From assembly GCA_964640085.1 (NCBI GenBank), contig CAZXFA010000004.1, positions 60,648-124,647 of the forward strand: a stretch of DNA of 64,000 bases. The letters are read 5' to 3'. The notes below the pieces were generated by a model. That model did not search any database, was not told where the DNA came from, and saw only the letters and a program-made list of their open reading frames with translations. The stretch's first letter is position 1. Each line of letters starts with the position of its first letter. This document shows positions 23,801 to 31,248 of the stretch, piece after piece. This DNA comes from CAZXFA01 sp964640085 (GTDB lineage Bacteria; Actinomycetota; UBA4738; HRBIN12). The translations under genes and the position numbers were made by a program.

Positions 23801-24607
23801 CGCCGCGGCGTCCGGTCCGTCGCCGTCGATGATCCCGTCCGTCCCGTCGTAGTGGATGAACGCGACCGTCGCCGGTCGATGCTCGGAGCCGAACGCGCCC
23901 GACCCGACGTGCTCCCGGAGCGCGACCGGCAGGCACTCCAGCAGATCCTCGGCGGGTGGGTCCGGGTCCGACTCCTCCGGGGGCGGACCGGCCGGCGGCT
24001 CACGTCGCACGAGAACCCCGGGGTCCTTGGTCGATCCGAGAACGCTGGGGGGGAGCGCAGACGCCGTCTCCGGGCTCACGACGATCTCCCCGGCCTCCGC
24101 GATCTGCTCCATCTGCACCGTCCGGGTGGCGGCGGGTCCGGTGATCAGGAACTCTCGGTGCGAGCCCCCGACCATGAACAGATGGAACCGACCCGAATGG
24201 ATCCCCACCGACATCCGCAGGTTGACCTTCGCCCCGGGGAGCTCGATCCTGCCCACCGAGCGCAACGTGCGCCGCATCAGCACCGCCGATCGCACGGCGC
24301 GGGCGGTGTGACCCTCGCCCCAGAACAGCAGCAGCAGTGCGTCCCCGCCGAACTTGAGCAACCCCCCGCCGCCCTCGTAGGCGACCGCGAGGAGGGCCGC
24401 GAAGCAGGTCCCGATCGTGTCGGTGACCTGCTCGGCCCCCTCCTTGCCCCGCCGAGCCAGTCGCTCCGACAACCGCGTGAATCCGGAGATGTCGACGAAC
24501 ACCACCGTGCCGTCGAGCCGGCGGACGGTCCTGCCAGGATCCTCGGCTAGCCACTGGAGTTGGATCCTCGGGACGTACGGGCGGAGCGTGGACGTTCCGT
24601 CAGGCAC
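20816..24607 (-). CDS. Tandem class III cyclase / AAA ATPase / TPR protein
   Basis: A 1263-aa multidomain protein. Residues 30-200 form a class III nucleotide cyclase domain (GTVVFVDISGFTRLSERLAR, LLKFGGDALLLLF) with both metal aspartates. A second cyclase-like domain at about 260-450 has FIHYDGTDG, where the first metal aspartate is lost, but keeps DADGGKLILTAG and VMGDTVNLAARLM with the catalytic Asn and Arg. The two could form one intramolecular active site. A P-loop ATPase follows (VELVGEPGMGKTRLVEELL, then VIVIEDAHLMDDAS), then about 500 residues of TPR-like helices. The product and signal are unknown. The GTG at 24607 has GAGGGGGG four bases upstream. Confidence 0.83.
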   Translation of the reverse strand: MPDGTSTLRPYVPRIQLQWLAEDPGRTVRRLDGTVVFVDISGFTRLSERLARRGKEGAEQVTDTIGTCFAALLAVAYEGGGGLLKFGGDALLLLFWGEGHTARAVRSAVLMRRTLRSVGRIELPGAKVNLRMSVGIHSGRFHLFMVGGSHREFLITGPAATRTVQMEQIAEAGEIVVSPETASALPPSVLGSTKDPGVLVRREPPAGPPPEESDPDPPAEDLLECLPVALREHVGSGAFGSEHRPATVAFIHYDGTDGIIDGDGPDAAAAALDELVRDVQHAVDAQGVCFLGSDVDADGGKLILTAGAPRILGEDEERMLLALHEIARSEGRLPVRIGVNHGPVFAGDVGPPYRRTYTVMGDTVNLAARLMAKAAAGEIYATASVLERSKTTFETVELEPFLVKGKARPVRASAVGRPIGSRGRDAVPVQRLPLVGRSEEFAELGSALGSARSGHGRLVELVGEPGMGKTRLVEELLARARGSRVLHANAEAYTSSTPYSVWRDLLRGLMGLGREDTDDVVIDKLYALVNERDPDLLPWLPLIAMPFHVALAPTLEVELLDEEFRRSKLHEAILDFLRLALQDLAVIVIEDAHLMDDASVELLSSLVPTLPDLPWLIVATRRDEEAGFVAGEDESVMTQYIGPLSAEDALALAIAATEDAPLLPHDLRTVVERSGGNPQYLLDLVRVIATGSVLPESVETAAMARIDQLPPEDRALIRRASVLGVSFRRRWLTEVLDEGTPDPEQRTWERLGEFFEDDAGGHMRFRRAVVRDAAYAGLPFRTRRALHAAVGERLEREAEDVEEAGGILSLHFFLAGDHARAWRYALIAGRRAASMYANVEAAQLYRRALDSARELDVSALELSEAWEALGRAKERIGEPTAASAAYGAARRLLGGDAVHESELMLKQAQMSKESGNVPQALRWISRAITRLEGIEGARADRHRAKLAAYYGWFRASQGRFGEAERWGKRAIGLAQAVGDDEALAHAYQVLDIVGDGDGDAEQEPYARMALALYEKLGDLTQQAWMLNNLGVNAIYASRFEEALGLFERATELLTTVGHTGGAAQARYNVGDVLLRQGRLPEAETALREALRVSRSVGDLEGVAFATRELGRAVARQGRHAEALSLLEEAGAGFRDLGAKAEVVDTDGAIAECRLLTGEPGQALSLASDALERARELGAATPLPAILRIRGYALLGLGRPEEAEQALREALRTARSRNEELEVALALRGLARLTTVARATDLDVEARSLLDRLGVVSTPDLPGR

Positions 24608-24717
24608 CGGACCCCCCTCGGTTCGGATGCGCCCGAACGGCGGGAGTGTACCGAGGGCGTGTCCGGTCCGGCTCGACTGGCGCGGCCACCACCGCGCGTC
24701 TAGAGTGACGCCCTCCG

Positions 24718-25191
24718 ATGTCCGTTCATCGCGATCCCGACGTTCCGCCGGCCTTCGCCGAGGCCCGTCGTCGCCGCACCGACCTGCACCGAGCACTGAT
24801 CGGCGTGGAGCGGGCCATCTCCGGCCCCGCCGTGGGGCGCGAGGCCGACTGGGCGGCAGAGGTCGCCGTGGGCCTGAAGGAACTGCTCCGTACGATCGAC
24901 GAGCACGTCGCGGCCGTCGAGCGCCCCATGGGCCTGTACGACGAGATCACGGCGCGCGCCCCGCGGCTGTCCCGACAGATCGAGCGTCTGAAGGACGAGC
25001 ACCCGCTGATGCGCGATGCGACGCGGTCCGTGGCCGACAGGCTCGAGACGGCACCGATCGGGGAGAGTTGGCCGCTCGACGACGCCCGGGACGAGCTCCA
25101 GCGTCTCCTCGGGCGCATCGTCCGGCACCGGCAGCTCGGCGCCGACCTGGTCTGGGAGGCCTACAACCTGGATATCGGCGGCATCGAGTAA
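24718..25191 (+). CDS. Hemerythrin-like all-helical protein
   Basis: A 157-aa protein with histidine and acidic residues spaced as in a hemerythrin (HHE) bundle: RTDLHRALIGVE, TIDEHVAAVERPMGLYDEI, LKDEHPLMRD and IVRHRQLGADLVWEAYNLDI. This suggests a di-iron or oxygen/metal-sensing role in the cytosol, but the ligand set is not fully canonical. TAGAGT lies 11 bases before the ATG with no ribosome binding site. NAD synthetase follows after 29 bases with its own promoter. Confidence 0.6.
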   Translation: MSVHRDPDVPPAFAEARRRRTDLHRALIGVERAISGPAVGREADWAAEVAVGLKELLRTIDEHVAAVERPMGLYDEITARAPRLSRQIERLKDEHPLMRDATRSVADRLETAPIGESWPLDDARDELQRLLGRIVRHRQLGADLVWEAYNLDIGGIE

Positions 25192-25208
25192 CGATCCGGC
25201 CCTCCGGC

Positions 25209-25214
25209 TACGCT
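25209..25214 (+). promoter_or_regulatory. -10 element of nadE (leaderless type)
   Basis: TACGCT ends six bases before the GTG at 25221. Confidence 0.5.
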
Positions 25215-25220
25215 CTGCCC

Positions 25221-26846
25221 GTGATCCGCGTCGCGCTCGGCCAGGTCGACACGACCGTGGGGGACCTCGACGGGAACGTCCACCTCCTCACGACCTGGGC
25301 CGCGCGAGCGACGGAGGCCGGCGCCGACCTCGTCGTCTTCCCCGAGCTCGCCCTCACCGGGTACCCGCCCGAGGATCTCGTCCTGCGACCCGCCTTCGTC
25401 GAGGACAACCTGAGGGCCCTCGAGCGGCTGGCTCTGGATGCCAAGGGCGGGAGCGCGATCGTCGTCGGGTTCGTCGACCAGACCGACCGAGGGATCCACA
25501 ACGCCGCGGCGCTCCTGGCCCGTGGAGAGGTCATGGCCCTCTACCACAAGGTCAAGCTCCCCAACTACGGCGTGTTCGACGAACGTCGCACGTTCGTCCC
25601 CGGGGAGGCGGCATGCCCGGTCCGCGTGTCGGGCTCGGAGCTCGGGTTGTCGGTCTGCGAGGACGCGTGGATGCCCGGTCCTCCGTTCGACACCTACGCC
25701 GAGCGCCACACCTCGGTGGTGCTGAACATCAACGGATCCCCGTACCACCGGGACAAGGCGGGCGAGCGTCTGGAGATCTGCCGGGAGCGGGCGCTCGAGA
25801 CCGGCGCCTGGATCGTGTACGTGAACGCGGTCGGCGGGCAGGACGAGCTCGTGTTCGACGGCGGGAGCCTGGTCGTCGGCCCGGACGGGGTGCTCCGCCA
25901 CCGCGCGGCGGCCTTCGAGGAGGATCTGCTCATCGTGGACCTGGACGGCGATCGCTCCTCGGCCCCCGGGCGCCCACCCTGGCCGGCGGAACCGGAGGAG
26001 GTCTACCGAGCCCTGCTCCTCGGCCTTCGGGACTACGTGCGCAAGAACCGGTTCGAGCATGTCGTGCTCGGGCTCTCGGGCGGGATCGACTCGGCGCTCG
26101 TGGCGGCGATCGCCGTCGATGCGCTCGGTCCCGATCACGTCCGCGCCCTCGCGATGCCGTCGCGATACTCGTCCCCGGCCAGCCTGGAAGATGCGGAGGA
26201 GCTCTCGCGGAGGTTGGGGGTCCGGCTCGACGTCATCGGGATCGACGAGGTCTTCGCCGCCTACCTGTCCACGCTCGAGGACACGTTCCTCGGGACAACG
26301 CCGGACGTGACGGAGGAGAACCTCCAGGCGCGGATCCGCGGGAACCTGTTGATGGCGATGTCGAACAGGTTCGGCTCGTTGGTGCTCGCGACCGGCAACA
26401 AGAGCGAGTACGCGGTGGGCTACGCGACGCTCTACGGGGACATGGCCGGTGGCTTCGCCCCCATCAAGGACGTGCCGAAGACCCTGGTCTCCGAGCTCGC
26501 CCGGTGGCGGAACGCGCAAGGGCCCGACAGCGGCCCGATCCCCGAACGCGTACTGACCAAGCCGCCATCGGCGGAGCTCCGACCGGGCCAGCGGGACACG
26601 GATTCGCTCCCCCCGTACGGGGTCCTCGATCCGATCGTCGAGGCGTACGTGGAGGAGGACCGCTCGCTCGAGGAGATCGTGGCGGCGGGGGGCGATCCGG
26701 CGACCGTGCGGAAGGTCGTCGCGATGATCGACGGCGCCGAGTACAAGCGGCGGCAGGCTGCCCCGGGGATCAAGATCACCCCCAAGGCGTTCGGGCGCGA
26801 TCGGCGGATCCCGATCACGAACCGCTACCGGCCGCACGTCCGGTAG
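25221..26846 (+). CDS. nadE: Glutamine-dependent NAD+ synthetase
   Basis: The 541-aa enzyme amidates nicotinic acid adenine dinucleotide to NAD+ using glutamine. The N-terminal nitrilase-type glutaminase domain has the Glu-Lys-Cys triad in VVFPELALTGYPPEDLV, YHKVKLPNYGVFDERR and GLSVCEDAW. The C-terminal synthetase domain has the PP-loop VLGLSGGIDSALVAAIAVD and LATGNKSEYAVGYATLYGD. The length fits the shorter bacterial version rather than the 680-aa mycobacterial enzyme. It uses glutamine, so it depends on the nearby synthetases. Confidence 0.94.
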   Translation: MIRVALGQVDTTVGDLDGNVHLLTTWAARATEAGADLVVFPELALTGYPPEDLVLRPAFVEDNLRALERLALDAKGGSAIVVGFVDQTDRGIHNAAALLARGEVMALYHKVKLPNYGVFDERRTFVPGEAACPVRVSGSELGLSVCEDAWMPGPPFDTYAERHTSVVLNINGSPYHRDKAGERLEICRERALETGAWIVYVNAVGGQDELVFDGGSLVVGPDGVLRHRAAAFEEDLLIVDLDGDRSSAPGRPPWPAEPEEVYRALLLGLRDYVRKNRFEHVVLGLSGGIDSALVAAIAVDALGPDHVRALAMPSRYSSPASLEDAEELSRRLGVRLDVIGIDEVFAAYLSTLEDTFLGTTPDVTEENLQARIRGNLLMAMSNRFGSLVLATGNKSEYAVGYATLYGDMAGGFAPIKDVPKTLVSELARWRNAQGPDSGPIPERVLTKPPSAELRPGQRDTDSLPPYGVLDPIVEAYVEEDRSLEEIVAAGGDPATVRKVVAMIDGAEYKRRQAAPGIKITPKAFGRDRRIPITNRYRPHVR

Positions 26847-26871
26847 CGGTCCGTGGAGGCGCGACTCGCCG

Positions 26872-27597
26872 TCAGACGAGCGCCCAGCTCACCGTGACGG
26901 AGACCTGCGTCTCGAGCTCGGGCGGCAACACCGGGGGCGCGCCCCGGGCCTCGGCCACCGCGTAGTCGTAGTAGACGGGTGGCGGTGTCGGCGACCCCCC
27001 CTCCGAGATGGTGATCACCTCGCCGAGCGAGGCGCCGGCTGCGGCGGCGAGCAGGTCCGCCTTGCCACGAGCGTCGGCCACGGCATCGGCCAGCGCCTGG
27101 TCGGCTGCCTCGTTCTCGCCGGAACGCTGGAACGTGATCCCGCTCGTCACGTTCGCCCCCGCCTCGACCGCCCGGTCGATCAGCCGACCGATCCGGTCGA
27201 GGTCGCCGACGGTCACCGTCACCTGGTTCTCCGCCGAGTACCCGATCACGCTCGAGCCGGAGTTCGTATACCGCGGGTAGAGACTGAGGTGCGACGTGGC
27301 CAGGTCGTCCTCCCTCAGCCCCTGGTCGAGCAGCGCACGGATCACGGTGCTCATCCGATCGGCGTTCTCCGCCATCGCTCCCTCGGCCGTCTCGGCCTCG
27401 GTCCGGACCCCGAGAACCACCATCGCTTCGTCCGGAGCCGAGCGCACCGTCGCGCTCCCCCCGACCGTCACGGTCCGTGCATGGTCCGACAGCTCCGGCG
27501 CCGGGGGCTCGGTCTGCGCGACCGACGGCAGCGTGAGCGCCACCGCCAGACCGAGCACCAGCCCCGCGATCCCCCACTTCGTCGTCCGAGCGTCCAT
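26872..27597 (-). CDS. SIMPL-domain (DUF541) secreted protein
   Basis: A 241-aa protein with a signal peptide (WGIAGLVLGLAVALTLPSVAQT) and a SIMPL domain from residue 40: ARTVTVGGSATVRSAPDEA, the helix AEGAMAENADRMSTVIRALL and a C-terminal VSVTVSWALV strand. Family members are periplasmic or surface proteins linked to stress and oxidative damage, with no defined enzymatic activity. A GAGGAGG ribosome binding site lies seven bases before the ATG. It stands alone, convergent with nadE. Confidence 0.82.
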   Translation of the reverse strand: MDARTTKWGIAGLVLGLAVALTLPSVAQTEPPAPELSDHARTVTVGGSATVRSAPDEAMVVLGVRTEAETAEGAMAENADRMSTVIRALLDQGLREDDLATSHLSLYPRYTNSGSSVIGYSAENQVTVTVGDLDRIGRLIDRAVEAGANVTSGITFQRSGENEAADQALADAVADARGKADLLAAAAGASLGEVITISEGGSPTPPPVYYDYAVAEARGAPPVLPPELETQVSVTVSWALV

Positions 27598-27673
27598 CCC
27601 ATCGCCTCCTCGGTGTCTGCGGCTTGGACGGGTTCGCCGCGGACGGAGGTTCCCGCCCGTAGACTTCGCGGCG

Positions 27674-27748
27674 GGGGCGGTAGCTCAGCCTGGTCAGAGC
27701 AGGGGGCTTTTAACCCTCGTGTCGCGGGTTCGAATCCTGCCCGCCCCA
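27674..27748 (+). tRNA. tRNA-Lys (anticodon TTT)
   Basis: Full cloverleaf. The acceptor stem GGGGCGG pairs with CCGCCCC, the anticodon loop CTTTTAA carries TTT (27709-27711), and the T-loop is TTCGAAT. The discriminator is A and the CCA end is not encoded. TAGACT at 27660-27665 is a likely -10 element. Confidence 0.95.
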
Positions 27749-27772
27749 CGACGCAGGACGCGGGCGGGCTGG

Positions 27773-27809
27773 TTGACACCTAGGGTCGCATAGTATAGAA
27801 AACCTAGGT
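27773..27809 (+). promoter_or_regulatory. Promoter and probable autoregulatory operator of the padR gene
   Basis: TTGACA at 27773-27778 is followed by an AT-rich stretch (TAGTATAGAA, 27791-27800) holding the -10 element. Two identical CCTAGG palindromes at 27779-27784 and 27803-27808 flank the -10 region, 24 bases apart. PadR proteins often bind paired palindromes over their own promoter, so this is a likely operator. Confidence 0.55.
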
Positions 27810-28148
27810 ATGGTCGGCCAAGCGTTGAAGGGGCATCTCGATCTGCTGCTGTTGGCGGTCCTCTCCGACGGTGCCAAGCACGGGTACGCCGTCATCGAGG
27901 AGCTCCGGGAGCGGAGCGACGATGCGTTCGATCTTCCGGAAGGGACCGTGTACCCGGCGCTCCACCGGCTGGAGAGGGCTGGCTACCTGGCGAGCGACTG
28001 GTCGGTGGTGCGGGGGAGGAGACGGAGGACCTACCGGCTCACCGACCGGGGCCGAGGTGCGCTTGGCGAGCAGAGTCGCGCCTGGAGCAGGTTCTCCGGT
28101 GCGATGACCCGCGTCCTGAAGGGGGTGCCGTGGCCGACTACGCCCTGA
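27810..28148 (+). CDS. PadR-family transcriptional regulator
   Basis: A 112-aa winged-helix protein with LKGHLDLLLLAVLSDGAKHG, YAVIEELRERSDD, PEGTVYPALHRLERAGYLAS and RTYRLTDRGRGAL, all typical of the PadR DNA-binding domain; the C-terminal helix is short, as in the PadR-s2 subgroup. It overlaps the start of the next gene, a membrane protein with an N-terminal domain commonly paired with PadR. That partner is frameshifted here. Its own promoter carries a likely operator. Confidence 0.88.
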   Translation: MVGQALKGHLDLLLLAVLSDGAKHGYAVIEELRERSDDAFDLPEGTVYPALHRLERAGYLASDWSVVRGRRRRTYRLTDRGRGALGEQSRAWSRFSGAMTRVLKGVPWPTTP

Positions 28149-28997
28149 TCGACGGCTACGTCGACACGCTCCGTGCTCGTATGCGGTGGCGGGGTGACGT
28201 CGAGGACCTGGTGGCTGAGGTCAGGGACCATCTGTACTCCGCCGTGGAGGGGCTTGAGGCTGGGGGCCCGATGCAGGGCGGGCTCAGCGGGAGACGCTGC
28301 AGCGTTTCGGCGATCCCGAGCTGATGGCCTCCGCGTTCGCCACCACGCCACAGGGAGGGCTCGCCGTGCCCACCAGATCGACCAGGCGAGCAGGAACGCT
28401 CGCCCTCGTCGCCGCCGTGCTCTGGCTGACGACGCTGGCGGTCAGGTGGCTGGCCGGGGTGGCCGAACCTTGGGGAAGGGTCACCTACGACGCTCTGGGC
28501 ACTGCCTCCAGCATCTGGTACACGATCGGTGCCGCCGCCCTCCTGGGAGCGTCCGCCCTCACGTTCGTCGTCCCGCTGGGCCTCGACCGTCGCCTCGGAG
28601 GTCTCGGCGTCGTGGGACAGGTCGGTCTCGTCTTCCCCGGGTTGAGCGTGGTCGGGGCCCTGGCGGCCTGGGTGTTCATGGGCTGGGGCCTGATGTTGAC
28701 GATCGGGACGCTCCTGGTCGCCTCTGCCACTCTCCGCCGTGATGTCGCTCCACGTCCCCCCATGGTCGCGATCGGGGAAGACTGGCGATCGGCGGGATCA
28801 CCTGGGCCGTGCTCCGCTCGGTCGAGGGCACCCTCTTGCGATGGGGTGGCCTCTGGGGTGACTCCTGGACCTCCAACCTCGTCGGGATCACCGTTGGCGC
28901 GACGTTCCTCGCCGTCGGGTTGTTCAGGCTCGGAGGTTGGCTCCGAGGCGAGGTGCCGGTCGATGCCGCCGGCCCGGGCCAGGCCGTCGCGGCATGA
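28130..28997 (+). pseudogene. PadR-partner membrane protein, broken by two frameshifts
   Basis: Three reading frames together encode one protein: LIDGYVDTLRARMRWRGDVE (a HAAS/permease-prefix type N-terminal domain) from a GTG at 28130, then DAGRAQRETLQRFGDPELM, four or so membrane helices (LVAAVLWLTTLAVRWLAG, YTIGAAALLGASALTFVVPL, and others) and a last part from about 28790 ending PGQAVAA. Each junction needs one added base: near 28265-28272 in GGGGGCCC and near 28776-28782 in a run of G. Both breaks are in homopolymers, so sequencing error is as likely as true decay. The gene overlaps padR, its usual partner. Confidence 0.7.
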
Positions 28998-29048
28998 CCA
29001 TCAGCAGGTCGGCCCGAACCGCTGTAGGAGGCTGACGGCATCGGTCCG

Positions 29049-29349
29049 GTGGGGATGGTCTTGGTCGAGCTGATCGGTACGTCCCTCATCGAAGGTGAGC
29101 ATCCCCCTTTCGCATCGAACTCCCTCTGGCCGCGCTGGCTGTTCTCGTGGCCAGCGGCCGACGGTGGCCGGCCCCGGTGGCTGCGATCGCGGCGGGACTC
29201 CTCGTCCTGGCTGCCGGGTACGGCGCGCGGTCAGCGCTGGGCAACCCGGCCAGCCGGAGTTCCTGGTAGCGGTGCTGTTCCTCGGCCTAGGGATGGTCGC
29301 GGTCGGCGCCGGCGCGACCGCGCGCGGTCGCGCTGGTGGGGTCGCTTGA
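29049..29349 (+). pseudogene. Small membrane-protein gene, apparently frameshifted
   Basis: The 432-base gap between the previous gene and the DUF192 gene has coding character spread over frames. A hydrophobic stretch IELPLAALAVLVASGRRW and APVAAIAAGLLVLAAGYG lies in one frame, then EFLVAVLFLGLGMVAVGAGA in another, shifting near 29240. The start may be GMVLVELIGTSLIEGEH (29049 or 29055) in the third frame. No intact frame covers it. It reads as a small two- or three-helix membrane protein broken like its neighbour. Low confidence in exact limits. Confidence 0.4.
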
Positions 29350-29417
29350 TGGCGCCGGCATACTCCTGTCGCGGTCCGAGCCGGTCCGCCCCGCCGGCGG
29401 ATGTCAGGGGCGTGCGC

Positions 29418-29423
29418 TAGCGT
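29418..29423 (+). promoter_or_regulatory. -10 element of the DUF192 gene (leaderless type)
   Basis: TAGCGT ends six bases before the GTG at 29430. Confidence 0.5.
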
Positions 29424-29429
29424 CCGTCC

Positions 29430-29771
29430 GTGGACGAGGCGACCCTCATCGGGAGGCGTGGGCTGCGGCTCCGCGTCCGGATCCCGCGATCGCGGCCCGA
29501 GCGGATGCGCGGCTTGCTGGACCGGGCGCATCTGGACGTCGATGAGGGGATGTTGCTTCCCCGCACAGCGTCGATCCATACGTTCGGCATGCGCTTCCCG
29601 ATCACGGTGGCGCACCTGGACCGTGGCCTCCGGGTCTTGAGGGTTCGAACCGTGCCGCCGCGGCGGATCGTCTGTCCATGCCTCCGCGTTGGGCACGTCT
29701 TGGAGTGCCCTGGCGGCACGGACCTCCGGGTCGGAGACCGACTCCGGATGCTCAGCTCACCAGCGCTCTGA
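29430..29771 (+). CDS. DUF192 family protein
   Basis: A 113-aa protein with the DUF192 core: RPERMRGLLDRAHLDVDEGM, LLPRTASIHTFGMRFPITVA, VPPRRIVCPCLRVGHVLE and a final LRVGDRLRM strand. The usual first part (M-x-x-R-x-G-L-M) is altered and there is no signal peptide, unlike exported family members. Function is unknown; the family is a small beta-barrel. The GTG start is set by a leaderless-type promoter six bases upstream. Its 3' end overlaps a small gene on the other strand. Confidence 0.75.
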   Translation: MDEATLIGRRGLRLRVRIPRSRPERMRGLLDRAHLDVDEGMLLPRTASIHTFGMRFPITVAHLDRGLRVLRVRTVPPRRIVCPCLRVGHVLECPGGTDLRVGDRLRMLSSPAL

Positions 29772-29918
29772 CGAGCGCCACCACCAGCGTGCAACCGATG
29801 GCCAGGATCACGACGACCGCCGGGAGCGTGCCGCGGAACCACGCGGGGAGCGCCGCTGGGTCGCGCCGGAACCGGTCGGGGGGGTGAGGAACCCCAGGAA
29901 CCCAAACAGCGCCCGCAT
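29752..29918 (-). pseudogene. Tiny membrane protein with one frameshift in a C-run
   Basis: From an ATG at 29918 the frame reads MRALFGFLGFLTPP, then a run of seven C bases. With one more base the frame continues DRFRRDPAALPAWFRGTLPA and a hydrophobic VVVILAIGCTLVVALVRALV to the stop at 29752, giving about 55 aa. Without the added base the hydrophobic helix is lost. It resembles small one-helix membrane proteins of actinobacteria with no known role. The remaining bases up to tRNA-Glu at 30034 hold only its promoter. Confidence 0.4.
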
Positions 29919-29980
29919 GGGAAGGGCATCGACCCTCGAGCCGCGATCCTGAAGCGATCCGAAGGTCCTGGGCGGAGCTC

Positions 29981-30008
29981 TTGAGCCGGGGGCGGGAGTC
30001 GCTATACT
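29981..30008 (+). promoter_or_regulatory. Promoter of the tRNA-Glu/tRNA-Asp unit
   Basis: TTGAGC (29981-29986) and TATACT (30003-30008) with a 16-base spacer, 25 bases before tRNA-Glu. Confidence 0.6.
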
Positions 30009-30033
30009 TCCTCGGCTGTCCCCGGCGGCGAGG

Positions 30034-30106
30034 GCCCCCATCGTCTAGTGGCCTAGGATTTCGCCCTTTCAAGGCGGCGACACGGGTTCGAATCCCGTTG
30101 GGGGCA
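30034..30106 (+). tRNA. tRNA-Glu (anticodon TTC)
   Basis: The acceptor stem GCCCCCA pairs with TGGGGGC; the anticodon loop CTTTCAA carries TTC; the T-loop is TTCGAAT. Discriminator A, no encoded CCA. First of a Glu-Asp-Phe set, an order also known in mycobacteria. Confidence 0.95.
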
Positions 30107-30125
30107 CACCGACAACCACATACAC

Positions 30126-30200
30126 GCGGCTGTGGAGGAGCCAGGAGTCCTCACCGCCCTGTCAAGGCGGAGATCGCGGGATCGAAGCCCGTCAGCCGCG
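30126..30200 (+). tRNA. tRNA-Asp (anticodon GTC) with a non-canonical T-loop
   Basis: The acceptor stem GCGGCTG pairs with CAGCCGC, the D-stem is GAGG/CCTC, and the anticodon arm CCGCC-CTGTCAA-GGCGG carries GTC. The T-stem GCGGG/CCCGT closes a loop that reads ATCGAAG, where nearly all bacterial elongator tRNAs have TTCGAAT or TTCGATT. T54 is therefore replaced by A, which would disturb the T54-A58 pair. All stems are otherwise intact, so it is probably expressed with tRNA-Glu 19 bases upstream. Confidence 0.85.
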
Positions 30201-30338
30201 CGGATCGCCGAATGGCGGTGCGTCCCCGCCGCCGTGGCCGGTCGGGCTTCGAACCGGAGCCGAGAACCTGCGACCAGCGCGTCGATGCCCCTCGCATGGA
30301 GGGAAGGCCGTGGGCTTGCTGATCGCCTGGAGAGGCTG

Positions 30339-31106
30339 ATGAGGCGGAGCAGCGCGCTGAAGGTCCTCGTGGGCGGCTACCTGTTCATCGTGCTCGGGTC
30401 GCTGGCCAGCGAGGAAGGGAGGGGGAACCTCCCTGCCCTGCTCTTCGCGGGCCTCGTCGTTGGGTTCATCGCCTACCTCGCCTGGCTGCGCGAGGAACCG
30501 CGACGAGATGCCCTCCGAGCTGAAGCACGTCGGCTCGGCCTCAGCTTCTCCCCGGACGATCAGACGAGCGTCCTCGGGTTGCCGTTCGATCTCCTCCAAC
30601 GGACCCGACACTCGTACGGAGCCGTGACCAACGTCCTCTCGGGTTCCTGGCGAGGGTTCGAGGTGCGCGCGTTCGACTACGCCTACTCGGTCTCCGAGGA
30701 CAACGTGCGCGAGTGCTCATGCGCCATGGTGGCGATCCCCGGTGGTTGGCCCGGGCTCGTTATCCGGCCTGAGGACCTGCTCACCTCGCTGGCCGATCGT
30801 CTCGCGCTCCCGGACATCCGGTTCGAATCCGAGCGATTCAACCAAGCGTTCGAGGTCTCGAGCGACGATCGTCGATTCGCTTCCGCCGTGGTCGACGCAC
30901 GGATGATGGCGTGGCTGCTGGCCCTCACACCACGGTGCGGATTCGAGATCCAAGGTCGCTGGATCCTCGCGTACCGAGACCGCGTGCAGCCCTGGGAGAC
31001 CGAGTCCGTCCTGTCGCTCGTGACCGACTTCGTCCAGCGCGTCCCGAAGGCCGTTCGTTCGCTCTACCCGGAGGCGCTACCCCCTCGACCCGACGCCATG
31101 AGCTGA
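30339..31106 (+). CDS. Membrane-anchored protein of unknown function (paralog of 56095-56892)
   Basis: A 255-aa protein with two N-terminal hydrophobic helices (LKVLVGGYLFIVLGSL and LLFAGLVVGFIAYLAWL) followed by a soluble domain. The domain contains FEVRAFDYAYSV, LVIRPEDLLTSLADRLALPD, FNQAFEVSSDDRRFASAVVD, MMAWLLALTPRCGFEIQG and a C-terminal helix. The same order of segments occurs in the protein encoded at 56095-56892. No catalytic motif is recognised. The ATG at 30339 follows GGAGAGG. It sits between tRNA-Asp and tRNA-Phe. The 138 bases before it hold no other feature. Confidence 0.7.
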   Translation: MRRSSALKVLVGGYLFIVLGSLASEEGRGNLPALLFAGLVVGFIAYLAWLREEPRRDALRAEARRLGLSFSPDDQTSVLGLPFDLLQRTRHSYGAVTNVLSGSWRGFEVRAFDYAYSVSEDNVRECSCAMVAIPGGWPGLVIRPEDLLTSLADRLALPDIRFESERFNQAFEVSSDDRRFASAVVDARMMAWLLALTPRCGFEIQGRWILAYRDRVQPWETESVLSLVTDFVQRVPKAVRSLYPEALPPRPDAMS

Positions 31107-31248
31107 CGTCCCGGCAGCGTGAGCCCCCGAGCCCGCTAGGGGGAACGTGACACAGAAGCTTGACGCGGTACCCTTCAGGACGAGCGCGGAGACCCGAGGG
31201 ACGCATCGGAGATTTGCGCGGGACCCGGTTCGGCCGCCGAGCCGGCAC

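Noticed and set aside
24608..24796. Longer N-terminus of the tandem-cyclase protein
   Set aside because: The added part is Arg-rich, overlaps the divergent hemerythrin-like gene and its promoter, and the GTG at 24607 has a good ribosome binding site.
30240..30300. tRNA remnant on the minus strand downstream of tRNA-Asp
   Set aside because: A TTCGAA and nearby GGTCGCAGGTTC look tRNA-like in reverse, but no acceptor, D or anticodon stem can be built.
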